Assembly: GCF_018967865.2 (NCBI RefSeq)
Contig: NZ_JAHLZY020000001.1
Location: forward strand, 4,340,001-4,404,000
Source: Hymenobacter siberiensis
GTDB lineage: Bacteria > Bacteroidota > Bacteroidia > Cytophagales > Hymenobacteraceae
Reading direction: 5' to 3'
DNA: 64,000 bases
A program made the translations under genes and the position numbers. Under the pieces are notes generated by a model that saw only the letters and a list, made by a program, of their open reading frames with translations, made no database searches and was not told the DNA's origin. Shown here in pieces: positions 1 through 7,780 of the stretch. Position 1 is the stretch's first letter. Each line of letters opens with the position of its first letter.

Positions 1-405
1 ACAGCCCCGGCTATTGTGACCTCAATTTTGCCAGGTGGCACGGGCGGCTGGGGCGGCGACATTGCTCTTGATGGCGGCACCGGTGGCTGGGGTGGCGATG
101 TTGCTGTGCTTAAGGACGGCGGCACGGGCGGCTGGGGCGGCGACATTGCTCTTGATGGCGGCACCGGCGGCTGGGGCGGTGACATCGCCATGCTTAAAGA
201 CGGTGGCACCGGCGGTTGGGGCGGCGACATTGCTCTTGATGGCGGCACCGGTGGCTGGGGTGGCGATGTTGCTGTGCTTAAGGACGGCGGCACCGGCGGT
301 TGGGGCGGCGATGTTACCATGACCAAGGATGGCGGCACGGGCGGCTGGGGTGGTGACATCGCCCTCGACGGTGGCACGGGCGGCTGGGGCGGCGACATCG
401 CCTAA
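1..405 (+). CDS. Repetitive GGTGGWGGD protein, 5'-truncated by window edge
   Basis: The frame is open from base 1 (T-A-P-A-I-V-T-S-I-L-P before the first repeat) and stops at TAA 403-405, so the true start lies upstream; a GTG at 16 is in frame but has no special support. The visible protein is nine copies of GGTGGWGGD separated by two linker types: short I-A-L-D (13-residue unit) and long V-A-V-L-K-D, I-A-M-L-K-D or V-T-M-T-K-D (15-residue unit). Each unit has one Thr, one Trp and one to three Asp; there is no Cys. The gene ends 60 bp before a peptide-binding lipoprotein and two permeases on the same strand. Regular cores with Thr and Asp or Trp could mark a multi-core modified-peptide precursor (graspetide or cyclophane type), but a structural or surface repeat protein fits too. 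No modifying enzyme is visible because upstream sequence is missing. Function unknown. Confidence 0.7.
   Translation, partial: TAPAIVTSILPGGTGGWGGDIALDGGTGGWGGDVAVLKDGGTGGWGGDIALDGGTGGWGGDIAMLKDGGTGGWGGDIALDGGTGGWGGDVAVLKDGGTGGWGGDVTMTKDGGTGGWGGDIALDGGTGGWGGDIA
34..402 (+). repeat. Coding tandem repeat, 39/45-nt units
   Basis: Nine tandem units of 39 or 45 nt alternate mainly as short-long-short-long, giving an 84-nt higher-order period over the first six units; then long, short and a truncated last unit follow. The GGTGGWGGD part is nearly invariant in protein but uses mixed Gly and Thr codons, so the repeats are not all recent copies. Confidence 0.85.
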
Positions 406-465
406 ACGGGCGGCACAATTTCATCCTTATATTGCCTATTCACCTTGGTGAAATAGTAATATTCG

Positions 466-2235
466 ATGCTCGTTCCAAAGAAAAATCCCTCAGGAGTTCT
501 GCTTTGGCTTATCTTCAGCTCCCTGCTGGCTTGTAGCTGCTCCTCAAAAGGCAGCCCGCATGAAGCCATCCGAATAAGATGGGTCCACGACCCCGAAACC
601 ATTAACCCGATGGCCCTCGTCAACCAGACCGCCGTTGAGGTAAACAACCTGCTTCACCTCAGCCTGATACAGGCCGAAGTAACAAACCACCAGTACGTGC
701 CAGCCCTGGCCGTCGCATTGCCGGAAGTCCGGCTGGTTGGCGACTCGCTGATGCACATCACCTATGAGCTGCGGCCGGTGGCCGCGTGGGACGATGGCCG
801 CCCCATACTGGGAAGCGACGTAGCTTTCACCGTCAAGCTCATGTTTTGCCCGGGCCTGCCCAATGAAGTAGTCAGAAACCAATACCACTTTATTAAAGCG
901 GTAATTACGGACCCGGCCACCCCGCGCCGGTTCACCATTGTGTGCTGGGGGCAGGCGCCGGAATACGTAAAGGCCACCGGTGATTTTTATATCCTGCCGG
1001 CCGCCACGCTGGACCCCGCCGGCCGCCTCAGCCGCTTCACCCTGGCCGAGCTGCAACACCGCGCGCCAACTGCCCCCGCCGATACGGCCCTGCAAGCCCT
1101 GGCCCGCCAATACCAGCAAGGCTATGCCGGCCACTCGCCGGGGCAACTGCCCGGCTGCGGGCCATACGAGCTGGTGAGCTGGGAAAAAGACCGTTTCCTG
1201 TATTTGCGGCGCAAGTCCCACTGGTGGGCCGACCAGCTGCACCCCACGCCCCTGATGCTCCGGGCCAAGCCACAGCAGCTGGAATACGTCATTATTCCGG
1301 ATGTGGCCACGGCCATTCTCGCCCTGCGACGCGGCGAGCTGGATGTATTTCCGCAAATGCCGGCCCGCGAGTTTGAGCGCCTGCGCACCGCCCCGGCCAC
1401 GCGGGCAGCACTGCAGTTTTACACCACGGACTCCTACAATGTGGTGACGGCGGGCTTCAATACCAGCCACCCGGCCCTGGCCGATGCCGCTACCCGCCGG
1501 GCCCTGAGCCGATGCTTTGATGCCGGCCGCCTGATGAAAGCCACCCAGCTGGGGGCCGGCCAGCGCACCGTGGGCTTCATCAGTCCCTCCGACACGGCGA
1601 ACTACAATCGTGCGCTGTCCCTCATCCCCTTCGACCCCATTCAAGCAGCGGCCTTATTGCGCCAGAGCGGCTGGCGGCGGGCGGCCGCGCCCACGGCCGG
1701 CTGGTTCCGGCCGGGCCCCGGTGGCACGCGCCAGCAGCTGCGCCTAACCATGCGCTACCGCGCCGGCGACCCCTTGCTTACCACCATCGCGCTGCAGTTT
1801 CAGGCAGCTACGGCCCCGCTCGATATCCCGGTTTCGCTGCTGCCCACCGAAGCGGGGTCTTTTTCGGAGGCCTTGCGCGTCGGCGATTTCGACATGTATG
1901 CCCAAGTGCTGAAAGGTAATCCGTTTATGTTCAACTTCACGTCTTTTTTGCATTCGCAGGGCATTGGGGTGAGCAATTTCACGCGGTTCAGCACCCCGGC
2001 CAGCAACCGCCTCATCGAAGCCATTGCCACCGCCAGCAGCAACGCCTCCCGGCAACGGCTTCTGCGCCAGTTCCAAGCCCTGATGCAGCAGGAGATGCCG
2101 ATAGTGCCGCTGTTTTTCCTCCCCAGCCGCACGGTGGCCGATAAACGCCTGAGCGGGCTGAACGTGGGCAGCCTCAAGCCGGGCTACCTGGCCACTACCA
2201 TCGTGCGCACGGCCCGGGCTACTCCTGCTCCGTAG
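466..2235 (+). CDS. ABC transporter substrate-binding lipoprotein, peptide family (SBP_bac_5)
   Basis: A 589-residue extracytoplasmic solute-binding protein of the oligopeptide/dipeptide class. The N-terminus is a lipoprotein signal: basic PKK, a hydrophobic stretch, then lipobox L-L-A-C with Cys23 as the lipidated residue. The mature part has the long two-lobed layout of the family, starting with the typical I-R-I-R-W-V-H-D-P-E-T-I-N-P strand (partner and ligand-site side) and ending with a P-I-V-P-L-F-F segment common near the C-terminus. Length is in the usual 500-600 range. ATG 466 gives a complete signal. The two permease genes follow directly (the first starts 4 nt after this stop), forming one operon. 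The ligand (peptides, nickel or others) cannot be read from sequence. Confidence in family is high, in substrate low. Confidence 0.88.
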   Translation: MLVPKKNPSGVLLWLIFSSLLACSCSSKGSPHEAIRIRWVHDPETINPMALVNQTAVEVNNLLHLSLIQAEVTNHQYVPALAVALPEVRLVGDSLMHITYELRPVAAWDDGRPILGSDVAFTVKLMFCPGLPNEVVRNQYHFIKAVITDPATPRRFTIVCWGQAPEYVKATGDFYILPAATLDPAGRLSRFTLAELQHRAPTAPADTALQALARQYQQGYAGHSPGQLPGCGPYELVSWEKDRFLYLRRKSHWWADQLHPTPLMLRAKPQQLEYVIIPDVATAILALRRGELDVFPQMPAREFERLRTAPATRAALQFYTTDSYNVVTAGFNTSHPALADAATRRALSRCFDAGRLMKATQLGAGQRTVGFISPSDTANYNRALSLIPFDPIQAAALLRQSGWRRAAAPTAGWFRPGPGGTRQQLRLTMRYRAGDPLLTTIALQFQAATAPLDIPVSLLPTEAGSFSEALRVGDFDMYAQVLKGNPFMFNFTSFLHSQGIGVSNFTRFSTPASNRLIEAIATASSNASRQRLLRQFQALMQQEMPIVPLFFLPSRTVADKRLSGLNVGSLKPGYLATTIVRTARATPAP

Positions 2236-2238
2236 TGC

Positions 2239-3309
2239 ATGGCCGGCTTTATTTTCTGGCGACTAGCCCGCACTTTCCTGGCAATCTGGGCATTGGCATC
2301 GGGCGTATTCCTGCTGAGCCGCCACGACCTCGACACGGCCCTGCGCCTGTCGCTGCCCGATGCCACCAGCCAAGCGGGCTCAGGCGCGGCCCTGCTACCC
2401 GAGCGCCAGCAGGCTGCTCAGCAGGCCCTGCGCCGGCGATTTGGCCTCGATTTACCCGTTTTTTACGTGAGCCGCGGGCCGGCTTCGCCCGCCGGGGTGC
2501 GGCCCTGGCATTGGCATGGCGGCCGCAACCAGTACCACCAGTGGCTGCGGGGGCTGGCGCACGGCGATTGGGGCACCTCGTTTCGGACGGGCCAGGGCGT
2601 GGCCGGCCGCCTGCGCCACGCCCTGGCTTTCACGCTGCCGCTCACGGGCACGGCGGCCTTGCTCGCGGTGCTGAGCGCGCTGGCCCTGGCGCAGCGCCTA
2701 GCCACGGCCCCATGGTGGCAGCGCCCCCTGCGGGCGGTGCTGGTGGCCGTGCACGGGCTGCCGCTGTTCGTAGTGGCCTTGGTGCTGCTGCTGGTATTTG
2801 CCAATCCCGATGTGCTGGACTGGCTGCCTACGTATGGCCTCGGCAGCCCCAATGAGCTGAACACGAGCACCACCCAGCAGCTGACCGATGGTTTCCTGCA
2901 TTTAATTCTGCCCGTATCAGCGCTGGTTATTACGGCCGTGCCCGAGCTCACGCTTCAGCTCACCGCAGCCCTGCAGCAGGAGCTGGGCACCGCCTACGCC
3001 ACCACGGCCCGCGCCAAAGGCTTGTCGGCAGCGGCCGTGGTGCGGCACCATGCCCTGCGCAATGCCTTGCTCCCCACCCTGGCCCAAATCGCCGAGTTCC
3101 TGCCCGCCCTGGTGGCTGGGGCTGTGGTGGTAGAGGTCGTGTTTGCCCTGCCGGGTATGGGCCGCCTGCTGGCGGAGGCCTCCGCCGCCCGCGACTATCC
3201 CGTGCTGATTGGCGGCGTGCTGCTCACCGGTGCAGTTCGCCTGCTGGCCCTGCTCCTCGCCGACTTGTGTTATTTATGGGCCGACCCCCGCATCCGTTGG
3301 CAGTCCTGA
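2239..3309 (+). CDS. ABC transporter permease, DppB/OppB type
   Basis: A 356-residue inner-membrane permease. It starts with an N-terminal transmembrane segment (I-F-W-R-L-A-R-T-F-L-A-I-W), followed by a periplasmic region and the multi-spanning binding-protein-dependent transport domain. The EAA cytoplasmic loop is recognisable around A-T-T-A-R-A-K-G-L-S, which contacts the ATPase. This is the first permease of the DppB/DppC heterodimer. The start ATG is 3 bases after the stop of the binding protein and the 3' end overlaps the next permease gene, so translation is probably coupled. No ATPase gene lies beside it. Confidence 0.88.
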   Translation: MAGFIFWRLARTFLAIWALASGVFLLSRHDLDTALRLSLPDATSQAGSGAALLPERQQAAQQALRRRFGLDLPVFYVSRGPASPAGVRPWHWHGGRNQYHQWLRGLAHGDWGTSFRTGQGVAGRLRHALAFTLPLTGTAALLAVLSALALAQRLATAPWWQRPLRAVLVAVHGLPLFVVALVLLLVFANPDVLDWLPTYGLGSPNELNTSTTQQLTDGFLHLILPVSALVITAVPELTLQLTAALQQELGTAYATTARAKGLSAAAVVRHHALRNALLPTLAQIAEFLPALVAGAVVVEVVFALPGMGRLLAEASAARDYPVLIGGVLLTGAVRLLALLLADLCYLWADPRIRWQS

Positions 3310-4274
3310 CCGCCTTCCGCTTCACCTGGTGGCAGCGGCTGGCATTGGGCTGGTTGGTTTTGCTGGTGCTGGTGGCGGCAGCAGCGCCCCTGCTGCCCCT
3401 GCCCTACCCGCCGGGCCTGCCCGATTTGGCCAACATGGCCGTGCCACCATTCAGCGCCGCCCGGCACTGGCTGGGCACCGACCCTCAGGGGCGCGATGTG
3501 CTGAGCATTCTGGTATATGGTGCCCGCACGGCCGTGCTGCTCACGCTGCCGGCCGCCCTGCTGGCGGCACTGGTGGGGGGCCTGGCCGGGGCCGCCGCCG
3601 GCTTTTGGGAAAATTCTGCCCGGGTGCCCCTGACCTACTGGCTGGTGGGCACGGGCGGCACGTGGTGGGTTTTGCAGCTACCGTTGCCCACGCTCGGGTT
3701 GGGGCTGATGCTTATCGGCGCACTGTTGGCGTGGCTGGCGCGCTTACAAAACCGCCCGCTCCCTACCTGGCCACTCCCGGTCGATGCCCTGGTGGTAGGC
3801 ACAGCCACGGCCCTCGACACCATCCCGCGCCTGATTGTGGTGGTGGCCGTGGTGGCGAGTATCGGGCTTTCGGCCCCCGGCCTGCTGGCGGTAATGGTTC
3901 TGACCGCGTGGCCGCCAATGGCCCGTTTGGTGCGGGCCCAAATGCTGCGCGTGCGCCAGCTGCCGTTTATAGAAGCAGCACGGGCGGCCGGCCTCCCGGA
4001 ACGGCAGATATGGTTTCGGCACGCGCTGCCCCATGCCCTGCACCCGCTCCGCACCGCCTTGCCGCTGAGCGTTGCGGGGCTGCTGGGCCTGGAAAGCACC
4101 CTGTCGTTTCTGGGTATTGGCCTGCCCCCAGAGATAGCCAGCTGGGGCCGGCTGCTCGCCACCGTGCGCGATGAGCCCAGTGCCTGGTGGGCCCTACTTT
4201 TCCCATCTTTATTGCTCACCCTGAGCATATTGAGCTTAAACACCTTAAGCCGGATGTCCACATCAAGGGCTTAA
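3276..4274 (+). CDS. ABC transporter permease, DppC/OppC type
   Basis: Second permease, 332 residues from ATG 3276 (an upstream GTG at 3267 is also in frame). It carries the DppC-type features: an N-terminal transmembrane helix (L-A-L-G-W-L-V-L-L-V-L-V), the H-W-L-G-T-D-P-Q-G-R-D-V motif diagnostic of DppC/OppC proteins, several transmembrane spans, and an EAA loop (I-E-A-A-R-A-A-G-L). The gene overlaps the 3' end of the dppB-like gene by 34 nt. It ends the operon; a long AT-richer gap without ATPase genes follows. The cognate ATPases must be encoded elsewhere, which is not rare in Bacteroidota. Confidence 0.88.
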   Translation: MGRPPHPLAVLTAFRFTWWQRLALGWLVLLVLVAAAAPLLPLPYPPGLPDLANMAVPPFSAARHWLGTDPQGRDVLSILVYGARTAVLLTLPAALLAALVGGLAGAAAGFWENSARVPLTYWLVGTGGTWWVLQLPLPTLGLGLMLIGALLAWLARLQNRPLPTWPLPVDALVVGTATALDTIPRLIVVVAVVASIGLSAPGLLAVMVLTAWPPMARLVRAQMLRVRQLPFIEAARAAGLPERQIWFRHALPHALHPLRTALPLSVAGLLGLESTLSFLGIGLPPEIASWGRLLATVRDEPSAWWALLFPSLLLTLSILSLNTLSRMSTSRA

Positions 4275-5054
4275 TTCCCGGCGTATAAAAAGGTGCGGTT
4301 ATTTAATAATTAAGCAGAACGAGGATATTAATCCGATGTCACAATTGGTTCTTTTTTCAGAGAGCTAAGGGCCTTTTACATCGAGCACCGATTACAACTA
4401 TCCATCTGAAAATCATTTGTTTGACGAAAATACATTTTATATACGTTTCGTTTAATATAATTTTACCCACTATAAATTATCAGAAGCCACCGCATTATCT
4501 CAATTTTTCAATGTCACAATTAGTAGCATAATGTCCTTTTATGGGCATAAGAGCCGCCGTAACATTGTATTGATTTTAACCTAAGCCCTCGCTGCTTTCC
4601 CCAGGTAGCGCATCTTTTTCTACCGACGTCTTATCTATATTCTTATGTATCTACTCATATACCCGTCATTGAGCACTCCTCGCCGGCCAAAAGCCCCGAA
4701 AGAAACCGCTCGCCCAACCTCAACGGGCCTCGATTTCGTCACTCCCGACGGAATGGTAGTACCCCGAGCTTTTGGCGAAGCTGCTTTGCTGGGCCGCACG
4801 GCCGTTTTGGTAGGAGGGCTTCTTGTTGGGGTATGGCCACAGGCGTAGCCTGTGCTTCCACTGCTGTTCTACCTTTCCTATTTCTCGATTTCCAGCCCTC
4901 GACTACCCTTCCCGAATCTGGTATAATATGCTACCCATAATCCAGTATCTACCGCTCACCGGCTACCCCAGTTGAGCTTCAACCCGCCGTCTACCCCGGC
5001 GGGTTTTTTTGTCCGGTGTGCGGCAAATAATACCCCGCCCGATGCCAGGTGCTG
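4275..5054. other. 780-bp gap with AT-rich segment, no convincing gene
   Basis: The first ~350 bp (4275-4630) is distinctly AT-rich against GC-rich neighbours and contains no plausible gene; an 11-nt motif ATGTCACAATT occurs twice (near 4335 and 4511). From 4645 a 67-codon frame is open, but it resembles no family known to me and has no supporting context. The final part holds a terminator hairpin. It may be a decayed insertion or a long 3' untranslated/promoter region. Confidence 0.5.
4983..5010 (+). terminator. Rho-independent terminator
   Basis: CCCGCC (4983-4988) and GGCGGG (4998-5003) form a stem with a short loop followed by seven T residues. It faces the plus strand and could end transcripts from the AT-rich region. 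Confidence 0.75.
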
Positions 5055-5978
5055 CTAGCTGGCGGCCGTTTCGTTTTGGACGCTAACCAGGGCAATGCCT
5101 TCGGCAAAGGTGTGGGGGCGGTAGCCGAGGTCGTGCCGGGCTTTGGCGATGAGGAAGCCGGTACGGGCCGGCCGCCGGGCGGGCTGCGTGAAGGTGCTGG
5201 CGTCTACTCGTTCAATCAGGCCCGCATCGAGGCCGAAATGCGCGGCTACGCGCAGGGCCATGGCGTGGGGCGTGAGCATTTCTTCGCCGCTGATGTGGTA
5301 GATGCCCTGGGCAGTCTGCCGGGCCAGCAGCCAGCAGCCCTGGGCCAGGTCTTCGGCCAGGGTGGGCGTGCGCCACTGGTCGGCCACTACTTTGATGGGT
5401 TTACCGGCGCGCAGGGAGTCGCGCACCCAGATTACCAGGTTGGTACGGCCATAATCGTGCGCCACACCATATACCAGTACGGTGCGGGCAATGGCCCAGG
5501 GGCCCAGGCTGGCCTGCACGGCCTGCTCGGCGGCCAGCTTGCTTTCGCCGTAGAAATTGACCGGCCCCGGAACGGCATCTTCGGCCAGGGGGCCGGCTTC
5601 GCCACTGAAAACAAAATCGGTGCTGAGGTGCGTGAGGTGGATTTGCTGCCGGGCGCAGGCCTGCACCAGGTGCTCCACGGCCGTGACGTTGTGCTGCCAG
5701 CAGGCTTCGCGGTTGAGCTCGCACTCGTCCACGTTGGTCATGGCGGCGGTGTGGATGAGGTGGGTGGGCTGCTCCCGGGCCAGCACCTGTTGCACCTGAG
5801 CGGCATCGCTCACATCCAATTCTATGAAACGAACGTCCGGGTATAAGCCGGCCAACTTGTTGGGGCCCCGCGATGTGGCGACGAGGGCTACGTCGGGCTG
5901 CTGCCGCAGTAAGGCCACGAGCTTCTGCCCGAGCAGGCCGTTGGAGCCCGTGAGAAGGATTTTCATGCGGTACGCCAT
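5055..5978 (-). CDS. SDR-type sugar nucleotide reductase, RmlD-like (NAD(P)-binding)
   Basis: A 307-residue extended short-chain dehydrogenase of the RmlD substrate-binding family (dTDP-4-dehydrorhamnose reductase and relatives). The N-terminal Rossmann motif is T-G-S-N-G-L-L-G; the Asp of L-D-V-S and the H-T-A-A-M-T-N-V-D segment match the cofactor-binding fold; the catalytic Y-G-E-S-K gives the YxxxK pair, with S-T-D-F-V-F-S-G upstream as in RmlD. The protein may start at the first Met or at Met5 (M-K-I-L-L-T-G, base 5966), the latter better matching homologues. There are no other dTDP-rhamnose genes nearby, so rhamnose synthesis is not supported by context and a general sugar-nucleotide reductase is safer. 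Confidence 0.82.
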   Translation of the reverse strand: MAYRMKILLTGSNGLLGQKLVALLRQQPDVALVATSRGPNKLAGLYPDVRFIELDVSDAAQVQQVLAREQPTHLIHTAAMTNVDECELNREACWQHNVTAVEHLVQACARQQIHLTHLSTDFVFSGEAGPLAEDAVPGPVNFYGESKLAAEQAVQASLGPWAIARTVLVYGVAHDYGRTNLVIWVRDSLRAGKPIKVVADQWRTPTLAEDLAQGCWLLARQTAQGIYHISGEEMLTPHAMALRVAAHFGLDAGLIERVDASTFTQPARRPARTGFLIAKARHDLGYRPHTFAEGIALVSVQNETAAS

Positions 5979-6040
5979 TGCAATCAGTTATTACCTAATA
6001 CCCTCACATATGCTGATAATCAGCACGATACCTCAGTGCT

Positions 6041-6694
6041 TTACGGATAGGTATAGCCGTATTCTTTCATGATTTTCTTACGTCGCATCTTCTCCACTTT
6101 CATGGTCATTTTGGCGTCGGCCAGGGGGTGGTCGCGGCCATCTTTGGGGAGCTTTGCAATTTTATCAATTACGCTGAGACCCTGAATTACCTGGCCGAAA
6201 ACGGTGTACTGGCCATCGAGAAAATGGACACCGTCGTGGTTCTCAACCAAGTAAAATTGCGTGATGCTGCTGGGCGTACCGGCCGGGCCACCCATGCGGG
6301 CCGCAGCCAGGGAACCGTAGTTGTGCTTGTGGCCAGGCGCGAGCTCGGCGGGAACAGTGCCTTCATTGGGCTGGCCCAGGCCGTCGTTGCTGGGGTCGGC
6401 ATCTTTGGAATTGGCATCGCCGCCCTGAATCATGAAGCCGTCGATAACGCGGTGAAAGCTGGTGCCGTTGTAAAATCCGCTCTTGGCTTTCTTCAGAAAA
6501 TTGGCTTTGTGCAGAGGCGTGTCATCGAACAAAACCAGGCGAATAGTCCCCTGAGCCGTGGTGATGGTTACGACTTCATCCTTGTTTTTATGCCTGGCGG
6601 GCTTGGCCGGCTTGTCAGCCGCGAAGGAGGGAGAAGTCAGCCACAACAGGGCCAGAAACAGCGTACTAGCCCAGGAGAAAAGAAAGGATTTCAT
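6041..6694 (-). CDS. Exported cyclophilin-type peptidyl-prolyl isomerase
   Basis: A 217-residue periplasmic protein: an N-terminal signal peptide (M-K-S-F-L-F-S-W then a hydrophobic run ending A-A-D), a short Lys-rich linker, and one cyclophilin domain. The conserved core F-H-R-V-I-D-G-F-M-I-Q-G-G-D contains the catalytic Arg and the substrate-pocket residues; F-Y-L-V-E-N-H-D-G-V-H-F-L-D-G-Q-Y matches the downstream pocket where cyclophilins usually have a Trp/His region. It catalyses cis-trans isomerisation of prolyl bonds in exported proteins. It lies on the minus strand between hemC and the RmlD-like gene with separate spacing. This is one of three PPIases in the window. Confidence 0.9.
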   Translation of the reverse strand: MKSFLFSWASTLFLALLWLTSPSFAADKPAKPARHKNKDEVVTITTAQGTIRLVLFDDTPLHKANFLKKAKSGFYNGTSFHRVIDGFMIQGGDANSKDADPSNDGLGQPNEGTVPAELAPGHKHNYGSLAAARMGGPAGTPSSITQFYLVENHDGVHFLDGQYTVFGQVIQGLSVIDKIAKLPKDGRDHPLADAKMTMKVEKMRRKKIMKEYGYTYP

Positions 6695-6784
6695 AAAATA
6701 AAAATCAGAAATACGGGGTTAATGCCCCAAAACTACTTGGATTTGCAGGCCCCGACCAAGCGCCCGGGCCGCACCAAACAGCCC

Positions 6785-7711
6785 CTAGCCGCGGTGTTCG
6801 CGGATACTGGCCAGAATTTCGCGCCCCCCGCGCCCCAGCACGGCATCGGCCACCGAGGTGCCCAGCGCCAGGGCTTCAGCGGTAGTTTCGACGGTCTGGA
6901 TTTCCTCCACGTACTCCTCGCCGCCGAGGCTGATGAGGCCGCCGTGCAGCCGCAGCCGGTCGCCGTCGAGCGTGGCCAGGGCGAAGGACGGGATGCTGCA
7001 CCCGCCTTCCATGGTGTGCAGAAAGGCGCGCTCGGCCAGCAGGCAGGTATGGGTGGCGGCGTGGTCGAGGGCAGCTTTTAGGCGGGCTTTCAGGGCTTCG
7101 TCCAGGTCGGCGGCGCACTCGATGGCGATGCTGCCCTGGCCGGTGGCGGGCACAAACTGGTGGGCGGGCAGCGTGTGGCGCACCAGGTGCTCGTAGCCCA
7201 TGCGGTGCACGCCGGCGTAGGCCAGCACCAGGGCATCAAACTGGCCTTCTTCGAGCTTGCGCAGGCGGGTTTGGAGGTTGCCCCGGGCTTCGGCGGTGGT
7301 GGCATTGGGGTAGAAGCGGCGCAGCTGGGCCTTGCGGCGGGTGCTGCTGGTACCCAGCACAATGCCCGGCTTGTCGAGGGAAAAGTTCTCGTCGAAGCTG
7401 AGCACCACGTCATTCACTTTTTCGCGCTCCAGGAAGGCCAGCAGCTCCAACTCGCGCGGGATGCTGCTTTGCACGTCTTTGGCCGAGTGCACGGCGAGGT
7501 GGGTTTCGTGGCGCAGAAGGCTGGCCTCCAGTTCTTCGGTGAATACGCCTTTGGAGCCGATTTTGGCCAGGCTGCGGTCCTGCACGGCATCGCCGGTGGT
7601 TTGCATGGGCACGATTTCGGTTTCGAAACCGGCTTTTTGCAGCAGGTGGGCAACGTGCTCGGTCTGCCAGAGGGCGAGGCGGCTGGCGCGGGTGGCGAGG
7701 CGGATGGTCAT
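6785..7711 (-). CDS. hemC: Hydroxymethylbilane synthase (porphobilinogen deaminase)
   Basis: A 308-residue cytoplasmic enzyme that polymerises four porphobilinogen units into hydroxymethylbilane in heme synthesis. The N-terminus I-R-L-A-T-R-A-S-R-L-A-L-W-Q is the family signature; G-T-S-S-T-R-R-K-A-Q-L is the conserved Arg-rich substrate loop; Cys238 in E-G-G-C-S-I-P is the dipyrromethane cofactor attachment site. Length is normal. No other heme gene is adjacent. A 38-bp palindrome of the CGTCATGC repeat family lies just upstream, between it and the holB stop. Confidence 0.96.
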   Translation of the reverse strand: MTIRLATRASRLALWQTEHVAHLLQKAGFETEIVPMQTTGDAVQDRSLAKIGSKGVFTEELEASLLRHETHLAVHSAKDVQSSIPRELELLAFLEREKVNDVVLSFDENFSLDKPGIVLGTSSTRRKAQLRRFYPNATTAEARGNLQTRLRKLEEGQFDALVLAYAGVHRMGYEHLVRHTLPAHQFVPATGQGSIAIECAADLDEALKARLKAALDHAATHTCLLAERAFLHTMEGGCSIPSFALATLDGDRLRLHGGLISLGGEEYVEEIQTVETTAEALALGTSVADAVLGRGGREILASIREHRG

Positions 7712-7729
7712 GGTTTGTTTGGGGTCGTT

Positions 7730-7767
7730 AGCACGTCATGCTGAGGGCAGCCGAAGCATGACGTGCT
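7730..7767. repeat. CGTCATGC-family palindrome, short form
   Basis: AGCACGTCATGC and its exact complement GCATGACGTGCT flank a 14-nt loop that reads TGAGGGCAGCCGAA. It sits upstream of hemC. One of nine related palindromes in this window. Confidence 0.9.
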
Positions 7768-7780
7768 GTTTTCAATTTGC

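Noticed and set aside
34..402. Tandem repeats taken as a CRISPR array
   Set aside because: Units are in frame, nearly contiguous and have no unique spacers; they encode peptide repeats.
544..1644. 366-codon open frame antisense to the binding lipoprotein
   Set aside because: The plus-strand frame has lipobox and family pattern; the antisense frame is low-complexity and is a usual shadow in GC-rich DNA.
4645..4848. 67-codon open frame in the AT-rich gap
   Set aside because: No family, promoter or context support; left as part of the gap.
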